A DNA stretch of 64,000 nucleotides from Haberlea rhodopensis (taxonomy: Eukaryota > Streptophyta > Magnoliopsida > Lamiales > Gesneriaceae). Location of the stretch: NCBI GenBank assembly GCA_907163345.1, contig CAJQUN010000153.1, positions 62,001-126,000 of the forward strand, given 5' to 3'. The position numbers and the translations under genes were made by a program. The notes below the pieces were generated by a model, which was given only the letters and a program-made list of their open reading frames with translations, was not told the DNA's origin and searched no databases. Of this stretch, positions 1 to 10,056 are shown in pieces; the stretch's first letter is position 1; every line of letters begins with the position of its first letter.

Positions 1-104
1 TATTCTTCATATGCAACATATGCACAAAACATGTTTAAAAAGAAGCACCTAGCCAACTTATTGCTAAGGCTACCCTTCACTCATTCCCGAGTTTTCTAAC
101 CACT

Positions 105-116
105 ACTCTGATACCA
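105..116 (-). other. E1 primer-binding site
   Basis: On the minus strand this reads as the initiator-Met tRNA primer site TGGTATCAGAGC with one mismatch at the last base. It lies 4 bases outside the LTR start at 121, the same position as in E6, E7 and E8. Confidence 0.8.
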
Positions 117-654
117 CTAATGTAGGGCCTTCATACCTTAACATCATACTAATAACGTATTATGGACTAAACATGCATTCATAACATCTTAGGGTACCGA
201 TTGTAGCTTTGAGCTAATAAGATTACAGGCCAAAAAAATAAAATTTCAAAACTTAATAATTACATTCTCGATAATGAATGTTAAAGCTATAGATTTACAC
301 TACTCATAGAGTAGAGACTATCAAAATCCTGTATCCTATATTCTTTCATGCTCCTTTTAGCTCACTGCCTCAACCCGGCTTAGCCTTGCAGTCCAAAAGT
401 GTACCTACAGGAACAACCCATCATGAACATGTACATCATTACTTAACATCATAAGGTAATGACATATAAATAAATGCATGAAAATAATCGTAACATATAC
501 TTCCTGGTTAATCGCATTAACCCACTTTGGTTGTCCCTGCTTCATAGTCATGCATATAATCATTAGTTCTTGACATAAATGATTAAAATCATACTTCACA
601 TATATGCTCATAATCAACAATGTTATTTAGAAATGGGGATGTTTCTGGCCTTGT

Positions 655-785
655 TATGTCAGCGGAACAATTGGCCCCCTCGCTTCGACATATAGCGGTA
701 CTGTGATACCCCTCGCTATACCTTGATAGCGGATGTATCTCCTCGCTAGCTATGTCAGCGGTAAGTACCTTCCTCGCTTTCCCAT
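655..785. repeat. CGCT/AGCGG short stem-loop array in E1 LTR
   Basis: Four or five AGCGG words alternate with CGCT words at intervals of about 10-20 bases. CGCT and AGCG are reverse complements, so each neighbouring pair can form a short hairpin. The same design recurs in the E7 and E8 LTRs at the same relative place. Confidence 0.65.
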
Positions 786-834
786 AACAACTACCAGAAC
801 ACTCTACCATTCTCAATAACATTGTTAAACATAC

Positions 835-1015
835 ATCATCATCATCATCATCATATCATAAACATCATCATCTTATAAACATCATCATCTTGTAAACATC
901 ATCATCTTATCATAAACGTCCTCATAAACATCATATCATCTTTACTCATCATAAACATCATCATCATAAACTTACTCATCATAATCATCATCATAAACAT
1001 CGTAAATACTTATGC
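835..1015. repeat. CAT/CATAAA microsatellite in E1 LTR
   Basis: A run of CAT triplets is broken by ATAAAC and CTTAT words. It lies between the stem-loop array and the GTACGT motif. The matching position in E6 carries a far larger expansion of the same words. Confidence 0.8.
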
Positions 1016-1239
1016 AATCATTGCGTAGTCATAGTATAGGAATGTGTTTTACCGTCCGATGCCCGTACGTTTCTTACGTACCTTAATTCCAAAAGTGGAG
1101 AAGTTGGAGAACTTTATCTCCTTGAAGTTGTGGGTACCTGGGATGGTTCTACACAACCATACAAATCGATATTAGAAGCTAATTATAGTCCAATATCCAA
1201 AAATCCCACAAAATAATCAAAAAACACCCATTTTTACAT

Positions 1240-1590
1240 CTCGCGATTGATCGCCTCCTAGGCCCGATCGATCGCGAGATCATACTGGACGATACTGAAA
1301 ATTTCAGCCCTTGGCGATCGATCGCGCGAAAAGATGAAATGAGATTCCCACTTCGTCAGCCGTTATTCGAACCGAACCGCCCGGAGATCTTTTCTTACAA
1401 ACAAAAGGGCCCTTGGCTTGGTATGCTGAGGTAGACGATTCACACCCTGCCCACTGTACATTGCTAACATCAGAAAATGTCGCCACTTTTGGCACGATCG
1501 ATCGCCAGCCTCGCCGATCGATCGCCAAATGTTACTGGTGCCTACTGGTTGCGCGCGATCGATCGCCAAAAATGGGCGATCGATCGCCGC
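1240..1590. repeat. GATCGATC palindrome cluster in E1 LTR
   Basis: At least six exact GATCGATC cores (near 1266, 1316, 1496, 1516, 1557, 1578) plus one degenerate copy near 1245. Most are flanked to give the longer palindrome GCGATCGATCGC or a close variant. Confidence 0.85.
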
Positions 1591-2484
1591 TGCCTGTGCG
1601 CGGAAAAACACCATTTTTGCACTACATTTTCTTCCCCATCTTCACCAACACTTACACCAACAAAGCAATAACATAAAAACACTTCAAACCTTCATTTTAC
1701 ATCATTAAACAACTAAAAATCCTACACCCATCCAAAAATCACACCAACCCAAAATAAACCCATTTCAAACAATCAAAACCCATTTCAAAATCAAACCAAA
1801 CATCATAAAAACTTTGGGAAGGGTTCCATACCTCTTAAGGACTCCAAATCCTACAATAAATCTCACAAACAAAGGTTTTGTGAAGATTTCTCCTTCCACT
1901 TTATGCCAAAATCGAAAATAGCAAATGGGTTAGGGTTGGGGATGAATTTGGGGATTTGAAAGAGTGGAGGGTAAAGTGAATAAAGTGGGGGGTATAGTGG
2001 GGTATGGGTTTTAAAGGCTAATGAAATTGCACCCAACAATTAACATGATGTATAAAATACCCCAACATGGTATTTTAAAAGCATTTTACAAAATGCAACA
2101 AACTTCCACTAAATTCGTATCTTCCTCATAATTAACAACCAATACAATTAAATCATGTTAAAACCCCATTTTTTTAACATGCATAACATGCACCCTGAAA
2201 TGCAACCCCCGGGTCACGCCTATAATGTGACTAAGCATTTCAACATGATAATTAATTTCCAACACATAAATCAATTACCATAATTAATCACATAAACATC
2301 ATTAATGCCTAAATTGCATATAATTAATTTCGGGGCATCACATGTTTTGAGGGGGAGAGTTCTTGAATATGTTTTTCTTAGTTAAATTTGTATGTGCTAT
2401 GCATTTGTTGAGGGGGAGCCTTATTTATTCTTATTTCATTCATTTCATATTTCATTTACAAGTTTACCAAGTTTTGTGATCATC

Positions 2485-2497
2485 AAAAAGGGGGAGA
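2485..2497 (+). other. E2 polypurine tract
   Basis: AAAAAGGGGGAGA lies immediately before the LTR start TGTTG. The same tract precedes the 3' LTR of E9 (AAAAAGGGGGAAT). Confidence 0.8.
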
Positions 2498-2498
2498 T

Positions 2499-3907
2499 TG
2501 TTGAGCAATAAAAGCATTGTTGAGTTTAATGCTTAATTAATCTCCAAATTATTTATGGGTTTTGATGATCAACAAAACTTGCATTTGTTGTACTAATGTG
2601 ACTACTTAGTGTACAGGGTTAGATTGATAAATTGGTTGGGAAGACCAATGGAAGAGGACTCAAGTTACACAATGACATTTCGAGTTCATAGGACAATCGG
2701 TGAATTTTATCAAGGAAGATATTGAGCTTGGACGAGAAGGAATGACATCTATAAACAACCAAACTAAGTGTTCAGCATGTGTGGAATGATGTTGGAACAA
2801 TATCTTATGATGGGATGAAGACCCACGAACCAATGGTCCGTTGGTGGGCAAATTCGTATAGAAGCCAATTGGAGCGCAGTGCAGTGTTTTGATTATATCT
2901 CTTGGTTCGATGATCGGAATGATGTGAATCTAAATAGGTTGGAAAGCCAACTCAAAATTATAGATTTCATATTTCAAGCATCTCAGTCCAATTCGGATTG
3001 CATCATGGAGCAAAATGGGATGGAAGTCATAGCAAGTGCAGATTGTAGCAAGGTTTGAGCGGCTGTAGCATTTTGGGCATAACTACTAAATGCGATGATT
3101 TTTTGTCCACACATAGCCAAGAGGAAGGGCTACAACTTTCATGACCACTTTTCCCATAAACGAGCTTAAGATGGTCAAAAAGTGCAAAGTTTGAAGTTGT
3201 TAAAATCTGGGAGATAGTTTCAGGTGATCCGAGCCATAGTTTCAGGCGATCCGAGCCACGCGTGCCAACGCCGCGCACCATCGACCTAGGGGATGGCACG
3301 CTACGCGCCTGGCGATCCAGATCACCCCAGGCTATGGCATGGTCGCCCCAGGCAATCCAGAAGCTTACCTACGGCATTTTTATTTAATGCAGATCGCCTC
3401 AGGCGATCTGGGCCAGATTTATCCGTTAGAACGTGGCGATGGAGATCGCCCGAGGCGATGGACTTGGCGATGGCGCGTAATTTTAGTCCAAAATTGTTGC
3501 TAACGGCTAGTATGACCTTTGGGAGCCTCTTAGACTATAAATATGGATGATTGAACTCAAGTTGAAGAAAAGAAACAAGAGGATACAATACAAGAAAGCT
3601 TCATTCAATTAAATTCAATCTAGCATTGCAAACTTCATACATTTGTGTTGTATTGAGAGTTTGTAATTCATTTCTTGTGTGAGAGCTTTTGTTCTTCATT
3701 TGGTTACACCGTGAAGGTGTTATTTGAATCGTTGTAAGGTCCTCCAACACCGACGCAAGTTGGAAATTGTATAAATCATCAACAAGTGAAGTTGGTGCAT
3801 GTTTGTGGCTATCCTTGGAGCCCTTAAGGCCAAGAAGACTCGTGAAGAGTGTGTGACTCAGGAAGAGTTTGTTTGTGGCTATCCTCGGAGCCCTTAAGGC
3901 CAAGAAG
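2499..3907 (+). repeat. E2 3' LTR, interrupted by E3
   Basis: It starts TGTTGAGC and is cut at 3907, where E3 begins. A TATA box lies at 3536-3543. The region 3230-3480 carries GGCGATC-type palindromes, including an 8-bp stem at 3391-3409 (AGATCGCC, tca, GGCGATCT). Near its cut end a segment of about 69 bases is duplicated in tandem (3799-3838 and 3868-3907). No gene is seen. Confidence 0.8.
3536..3543 (+). promoter_or_regulatory. TATA box of E2 LTR
   Basis: TATAAATA follows the palindrome cluster and precedes a leader conserved with E10, where the same box is at 59359-59366. Confidence 0.65.
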
Positions 3908-4308
3908 TGTAAGGACCCCCGTGCCCTTAACCTGTAATTAGTGCATTAATCACATAATCATGTACATGTAACTATCTATGTTGGGAAATGACCATATGCT
4001 AACTTAGCATAATATACCAATAATAAAGTTTCTCCGTTTATTTCATTCCGTGTCATTTCCAGTTTTCCCAACTAAACCATTTAACATATCATGTACCCTT
4101 GAAATACACTAATTACATTCTCAATTCATCTAGCAATTCACAATTAATTGCATACCACAAATAAATGAAAAGAGAAAGACATTCGCCTTTTGTACAACCC
4201 ATGTACACATATACACTGCTCACAAGCGAGCACCAAATAAACGTATGTGTACATAATGTATAAAATATGATCGCTTTATTTTTAAACAAAAGATATTTCA
4301 AAGAATAG
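3908..4308 (-). repeat. E3 3' LTR, piece 1
   Basis: It starts TGTAAGGACCCC like the E5 and E6 LTRs, and runs as far as the E4 insertion. It includes the shared word GCTCACAAGCGAGC (4207-4220), seen in E5 and E6 as GCTCACATGCGAGC. No gene is seen. Confidence 0.8.
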
Positions 4309-5169
4309 TGTGAAACGATTCTACCGCAAGTGCACGGTTGTCAAGTTTTAGTATAGTGAAAATTAAGTACGGGTTGTCGAATCCACAGGGACTAACGTAT
4401 AAGTACCAAATAAGATTAATAAAATTATATTTAGCCTACAATTAACAAAGGTGATTATCTAAAGCAAACTTAAACTAAGAAATGAAACTTAAACAAGAAA
4501 CAATAAAATGAATGGTTCCGGATATGCGAAGGTAAGTTGCTCAAGAAATTTATCAAGCTCTTCGTTCAACTGTGTTATCTTTAATGATTCATTTGAATAA
4601 GCAAATTATCAACCAATTGATTCTAAAGGTGAAAGGTTTTCGCTATTATTCAATACACTCTCTCGAGCTGTAAAGAAACTAACAATAAATTAGAATAAGT
4701 CACTCTCGTGCACCTATTTACTAATTCAAAGTTGCATAAATTATCAAAACCTTATAACTCTAAATCTCTCGATTCCAAGTTCTCACGTATGCGATATCAT
4801 CTCTCGATCTCAATCATAACATACTTCATGAATTAAAAGAGCGTGTTACAACGTTATCTCTCGATCTCGGTTATAACTCTCAGAATCAATCAAAGTTAGC
4901 TAGGCTTTGATCTTAACAATCGATTAATTCATGAACAATAGACATCAATACACTCAAACACAATTGAATCAATATATCAAACACAATGATACTAAATCTC
5001 AATAAAATAAACTAGAATTGTTTCAAATCAAATACAAAAGAAGTTTAATCGTCTCTCGACCTCAAAAACATCAATTGAAAATTAATATGAAATAGATTAA
5101 AGTCTAGAAATACGATAAACGGCGGAATGAATCCGTGCGTAGCACCGAAATATCTTCTCTTGCTCCTTC

Positions 5170-5174
5170 CTTGC
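5170..5174. other. Target-site duplication of E5, left copy (right copy 7787-7791)
   Basis: CTTGC occurs immediately before the E5 LTR and again immediately after it, a 5-bp duplication typical of LTR-element integration. Confidence 0.9.
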
Positions 5175-6145
5175 TGTAAGGACCCCAAGCCCTTAACCCT
5201 TAATTAGTGTATTAACCACTATGTGTGGCACATGCTTTCAATAAAAGCCAATCGGGAAGCTCAGATGATACTTTACCATTGAATGGCAACTACAAAATTT
5301 CTTTAATGTTCAACGTTATAAGATCATCTCTACTAACATATAGACTCATAGAGTTGCCCATTACCATCCCCATTTTGCCACTTTTCACATTGTGGACTTT
5401 TATAAAAATTTGGGCAGAGTCTCCCCATAAATTGAGCTATCCCAAAACACAAGCACATCACATCATATCATTCCCGGCCAGGGAATACACAATACTCAAC
5501 AGAATATAGTACACAAAGTAAATTCCCAGCCAGGGAAGACACCACACATATGACGACATAAATGGGTCTCAACACCCACACAATACACTAACGACTCTCA
5601 TATCATTAGCAATTCTACCACAATTGCATGCAATATATAATGAAAGAGAGAAAGGCTCATGCCTTTATATACAACCCATATACAAGAATATCCGTGCTCA
5701 CATGCGAGCATCATAAATGTATATATAAATCTCGGGTGTATATAAGTACTATATACGATACCGTGCTCCATCAAGCCCTGGTACCACGATCCTGTGAGTA
5801 CATCCAATCAACAGCTCGAGCCCAGCTCCATAGCCATCGATGCACCTGTTCACCTGCCCCAACAGAGACAGCCCCCAACGGGGTGAGCATACCGATACAC
5901 AAAACCTCATAATCACAATAATGAAATTCATAATTTACAACACAAGTAAATATTAATGAAATTTAAATGATACTCCCTGGATGGCAACATCCTCATCCGG
6001 GGTTCCGTGTACTGTCCCTGTTCTCACAATCATCAAACTCATCAAATCTCATAAATCAGTAAATCAACACATTGATTTAATTCATAGCATGCCTGGTTCT
6101 CAATGTCAATAATTAATGAATCCAATTTCATTATACATACGAATA

Positions 6146-6360
6146 TAGATATCTCGATATCTAATCCTGAATTCTTCGACTTTGCTACCAATCACAGATA
6201 GCTCAAATGCCTAGCATTTATTTTACAAAATCTCTATTTCACTTAGACATCTCACATGTCTTACAATGAATACATGATCCCACGATCATTCTCAGGCATC
6301 TCAAATGCCCTACCCTTTATTTTACAAATTCTCATTTATATTTAGACATCTCACATGTCT
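6146..6360. repeat. Stem-loop array with varied stems in E5
   Basis: Hairpins read directly: TAGATAT-ctcg-ATATCTA (6146-6163), AAATGC-cta-GCATTT (6205-6219), AGACAT-ctcac-ATGTCT (6245-6261 and 6344-6360), ATGATC-ccac-GATCAT (6274-6289), GGCAT-ctcaa-ATGCC (6295-6309). Stems differ, but loops are short, and three of them are CTCAC or CTCAA. Confidence 0.8.
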
Positions 6361-7449
6361 CACAATAGTCATATAAACCCAGTACCCATACCTCTTATAA
6401 GGTCATACTACTCTAGTACTACGCACACTTGTGGTAGCGATATCAAGACTAGGTCGTTCCATAGTCATATCGACACACACACATATATATATATATATAG
6501 CCATACCCACAATCATCTAATGCAATTACAACACATTATGCATTTCACAATTGCTCACATAAAGTAATGCTCGTACGTCGCACGTACCTTAATCTCCGAA
6601 GTCCGAGCCAAACCTCGCTCGAGTTCCATGCTCCGAGGAACGATGTGCTAACACGATAAATTAATTCACAATTAATTACGAACATGCAACCCATGCTCAA
6701 GCACACCTATAACCCTCAAAAATATTGTCAACACAAGACAATAACCAATATCGAAAATTGCTCAAGAATTCCCCACAAATTTCGAATCTTAACAACACAA
6801 ATCCAACCCAAATAATTACCATAATTCATCTAAAGCGTGAATTAATCAATTAACAACGAAAATCATCATCCCCAAGTCAAAATCCCCAATTTTCGATTCA
6901 AGCCCTAAATCCAAATCCAATTCCTCAATTTCGAACACAATCAAGCATCATAATGCATCAACAACATGAATTAATCAATCCATAACAAGAATCATCACTC
7001 CTTGCCAAAAATCCCCAAAATTCGAACCCTAACTCACGAAATCGAGCTGAAATTCGAACCACATTGCAACCAATATTTTCGAACCAAAATGTCTGAAATA
7101 ATCGACTCAAAACCAGCTTAAAAACGCCCCAAAAACATCAGAAAAATCGCACCAAAAACATACCAAAATCGCGTCCCAAAAATCGGATGAAATCCAGTTT
7201 TCGAACCCTACGCTTTTCTGGCAAATCCGAGCTCGATTCTCGACCAAACTTCAAATTGTTGGTATGTATAGAAGCGCCTGGAAGAGACGATTCCAACGGC
7301 GGGTGGCACGCGCCGAACGGCGGCCGGACGGCGGCGGGCCGACGACTTTTACACGCGGGGGTCAAAAGGGGATCGAGAATCGCGGTTACGGGGAGAGAGA
7401 AATGAAGTGCTGAAATGGTTCCGATAATTAAAATCTCGGGTTCAACTGG

Positions 7450-7457
7450 TATTTATA
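7450..7457 (-). promoter_or_regulatory. TATA box of E5
   Basis: On the minus strand it reads TATAAATA within GCTATAAATACC. The same box is in both E6 LTRs (19668-19675, 26038-26045), each just upstream (on that strand) of a GC-rich leader. Confidence 0.6.
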
Positions 7458-8440
7458 GCAAAAATACCCCGAAATACTAACATCCCCACAAATACATCAT
7501 GATTCATTAAAAATCATCTGTTTCCAGAAATTCTCTCTCTAACTCAAAAATCCCCTACCGGTGCCCACACACAGCACCCGAGATTCTGAGTCACACTAAA
7601 AACCCAACTCACAGGTTTTTACCGAAATGAGAATACGATCTCAACCTCGGGATCCAACGATCCAAACTGCCCAAATAAATGAGCCCAGAAGGCCCAACAC
7701 CTCGATTAAACTCCAATTGCAACGTAAAACAACTTTACGGGTTATTAACACTCCGGGATTAACATCCCTAATCTCAGGTCATCACACTTGCACTCCGGAA
7801 TTGATTGGCTTTGGCTCGGACGAAGAACCGGAAGAACGGATCTCCTTGGTGACGGCTAGGCGGCGGCTAGGGCTCTTCTTTTGTTCAGAAATTTCGTCTG
7901 ATATCCCCCCCTGAAATGGAATGATTTTCCTTCTTTTAAACCCCCCCAGATCACGATAAACATGGAAAATAAAATCTGCAGATTTTGCGTATCGATCGAT
8001 CGGAAGGTTTTCTCGATCGATCGGTGCACTGTTCATGTCAGCCTTTGAAACTTACTGCCTCGCTCGATTGATCGAGAATTTCTACCGATCGATCGAGACT
8101 TTGAAAAAATCAGCTTTGAAGTTACTGCCTCGCTCGATCGATCGAGAATTTGTACCGATCGATCGAGACTTGAAATTCTTTGATGCTCAACTTTCTGCCT
8201 GGCTCGATCGATCGAGAGTGAATCTCGATCGATCGAGATTCCGAAAATCTCATTTCCTCAATTTTAGTTCTTTCTCGCCTCGATTTCGCCCGTTATCTTC
8301 ATATTAGCTCATTTCTTCCACTTCCGATCTATTTTCCTGAAACAAACGAATAAACACCAAAAAGCATAATATCATCCAGGAAAAAATACGGAAAGTAGGA
8401 AGAAATTACAGTTAAAAACACTCAAAATCTAAGCCTATAA

Positions 8441-8453
8441 ACTCCCCCAAACT
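8441..8453 (-). other. E4 terminal polypurine tract
   Basis: On the minus strand a TTTGGGGGAGT tract ends against the 3' LTR. Plus-strand DNA synthesis would start here. It follows ...GAGGACGATCAAGTCTAAG, the usual wording before a gypsy polypurine tract. Confidence 0.8.
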
Positions 8454-9719
8454 TAGACTTGATCGTCCTCGAGCAAGCAATAAGCTCAAAAAGAAAAGTT
8501 AAACTCGATACTAAGCATGAATAATCTTTAGAACATACGTAAAATCTCAGAAATCCTACTTACACATCAATAGAAGTCATTCAACACTTAACAAGAAGCA
8601 ATTTCTCCTAAGTTAAACAATACATCGCAACATTGGAACGTGCATGTGTGCTATTGTCAAACATGAGTAATGTACATATCTTTAAGATCAAAATGTGCCA
8701 TATCAACTCCTAGTCAAGATTACTTTGAACTATTCTACAAATTTACTATCCAGCACTTCTCCACTAATGTAATTATTCCCTAGACTTGGATCAACATGAC
8801 TTTAAAAGCTTATAACGTTAGGCCTTTTGGTGTCGGCTCCAAAGAAAAGGTAGGATAGAAGCAAAGAAGAGAGTATAACAGAATCAGTTCAAAATCTTCT
8901 CACATAATCATTGAGCTTCTCTTCACATTTTCTAGCCTTGGCCACTTTGGGTCTTATTTAAATTTTCTTTTCAAGGCTTTTTCTCTACATCTTTTCTTTT
9001 TCTTTGCTCATTCTTTTGTTCATTTCATTTTTTTCACAATGAACTTATCAACATATAACAATTTAATGCAATGAATGAGATTCATTATACTCCCCTAGGG
9101 GTGGGTAAAAATTTTCTTTTAGACTCAATCCAAGGTAGGTATAATGAGGTTGTCAAGAATGTTGAATGGGGGTCTAATCATATGCAATGCATATACCATT
9201 CTTTTTCAATAAGGCTCAAAAGGGGACACTAAGGAATAATGTATACCAGGTAGGCTTGAAAGGCACAAACGGTCCAAAGATCGCCTAAATCATCTCCAAG
9301 TCTAGTTCCTAATTATAAATTTCGCCTCAAAGTGCTTTCAACTAAACTGTAGAGTTATTTAAGATACTCAAGACTCATCATAGTTAACACAAATTTTCAA
9401 TTTAATCAATACATACTTCACTCAATCATGACTCAATAAGTGCTCAAATTATTCCTCAGTTTTGACATATAGTTAACAAAGGATATATACAAACAAGTTA
9501 AACATTTCCATGACTCCTATCTAGATGAGGATTAATTTCATCATGTATTACCGTTGCAATTCCAACTCATCAATTCTCAAGAATAACTCAATCAATAAAA
9601 AAAGTTTTTGTTGGTAATGCTCAAGGATGAATCAGTCACAAAATCATGCAGTCATGCAAGGTAGGGTAACAAGACAAGTAGCACTATGTGTAAAATCAAG
9701 ATATATACAAATACTCAAA

Positions 9720-9736
9720 AACCCCCCCAAACTTAG
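9720..9736 (-). other. E4 internal polypurine tract
   Basis: On the minus strand it reads CTAAGTTTGGGGGGGTT, preceded by CATTGAGGGCAATTC, nearly the same wording as the terminal tract. It is an internal duplicate of the 3' priming site. Confidence 0.7.
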
Positions 9737-10056
9737 CATGTGAATTGCCCTCAATGAACAAGAAAAATAAATGCAAAGGCAAAGACACATACCATGACGA
9801 CGATCGTCACTAATCGTCGTCCTCATCATGCTCCGGAGGGGGAACTGGGTAGTGGTGCTCCTCGACACACATGGATTCATACTGCAAAACAAAAGTAAAC
9901 AAAAATAACAAAATCAATAAAACTAAACTAAAGAAAAGAAAAAGAAACAAAGGGAATAAGAAAGAGTTCTTGATTTATAGTCCCAAGCTGGACTGTCATC
10001 TCCTTTTTCTTAGTCGTCAAGATAGACTATAGAGGTAACCGTTTGGACTTCATTGC

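Larger units (their letters stand above)
1..2342 (-). mobile_element. E1: Tekay-like Ty3/gypsy element, 5' end only
   Basis: This is the 5' end of a minus-strand LTR retrotransposon. A complete 5' LTR (121-2342) is preceded, in plus coordinates, by a primer site and about 100 bases of leader; everything else lies beyond the left edge. The leader segment around 47-100 closely resembles the leaders of E7 (33735-33787) and E8 (52300-52350), so I place E1 in the same Tekay/Del-like group. On the right it abuts the interior of copia element E2, so E1 seems to have inserted just before the E2 polypurine tract. The candidate duplication at 2343-2347 (TGTTT) cannot be checked because the left end is missing. 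Confidence 0.8.
121..2342 (-). repeat. E1 5' LTR
   Basis: The LTR begins TGTAGGG and ends CATCACA in plus coordinates (TGTGATG...CCTACA on its own strand), 2222 bases. It contains, left to right, a CGCT/AGCGG stem-loop array (about 655-785), a CAT-rich microsatellite (835-1015), a GTACGT-spacer-ACGTAC motif (1065-1081), a cluster of GATCGATC palindromes (1240-1590) and an AT-rich right part. This order matches the E7 and E8 LTRs. Small open frames here (for example 1304-1614 minus and 1413-1676 plus) are chance translations of the palindrome cluster. I see no gene. Confidence 0.85.
2343..3907 (+). mobile_element. E2: SIRE-like Ty1/copia element, 3' end only
   Basis: This holds the last 156 bases of the interior, a polypurine tract and most of the 3' LTR of a plus-strand copia element. 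The LTR body (TATA region, leader near 3560-3720 and a repeated ...GGAGCCCTTAAGGCC segment) closely matches the E10 LTR, so the two are the same family. E1 is inserted on the left and E3 interrupts the LTR at 3908. The remainder of the LTR should lie beyond the right edge of the window, after E3 ends. It is the outermost layer of the nest. Confidence 0.75.
5175..7786 (-). mobile_element. E5: solo LTR of the E3/E6 family
   Basis: This is a single 2612-base LTR, TGTAAGGACCCC...GGTCATCACA in plus coordinates, with perfect 5-bp CTTGC duplications on both sides and no interior. It is therefore a solo LTR left by recombination between two LTRs. It matches the E6 LTR over most of its length. It holds six or more distinct stem-loops (6146-6360), the GTACGT/ACGTAC motif (6573-6587), a GC-rich island (about 7250-7400) and a minus-strand TATA box (7450-7457). 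The 75-residue and 72-residue open frames near 7138-7405 overlap on opposite strands in the GC island, and I do not call them genes. Confidence 0.9.
4309..8440 (-). repeat. E4 3' LTR, split by solo LTR E5
   Basis: The LTR consists of 4309-5174 plus 7792-8440, about 1515 bases without the insertion. It begins TGTGAAACG and ends TATAA, where the other copy keeps TATCA. Its left end carries a stretch (4315-4395) that I recognise as common near the 3' end of plant gypsy LTRs (GCACTTGCGGT on the minus strand). The right 540 bases (7899-8440) match 15234-15772. Eight GATCGATC-type sites lie at about 7992-8235. No gene. Confidence 0.75.
8441..10056 (-). other. E4 non-coding 3' region
   Basis: About 1.6 kb lies between the integrase end and the 3' LTR. 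Athila elements often carry an envelope-like frame here; I see none of useful length. A second purine tract (9720-9736) sits near the integrase end. The rest is AT-rich and unremarkable. Confidence 0.7.

Noticed and set aside
1304..1676. Frames rich in Ile-Asp-Arg and Arg-Ser-Ile over GATCGATC clusters (also 27908-28342, 54687-55086 and others)
   Set aside because: Chance translation of the palindromes, on both strands at once.
7138..7405. Two opposite-strand frames in the GC-rich part of E5
   Set aside because: Overlapping antisense frames in a biased region. Neither resembles a protein.
7899..8440. E4 LTR taken as only 542 bases with TGATA/TATCA ends
   Set aside because: No primer site follows it at 15234, and E3 is continuous only across 4308/15773, so the LTR must reach 4309. 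The short version is an artefact of the deletion.
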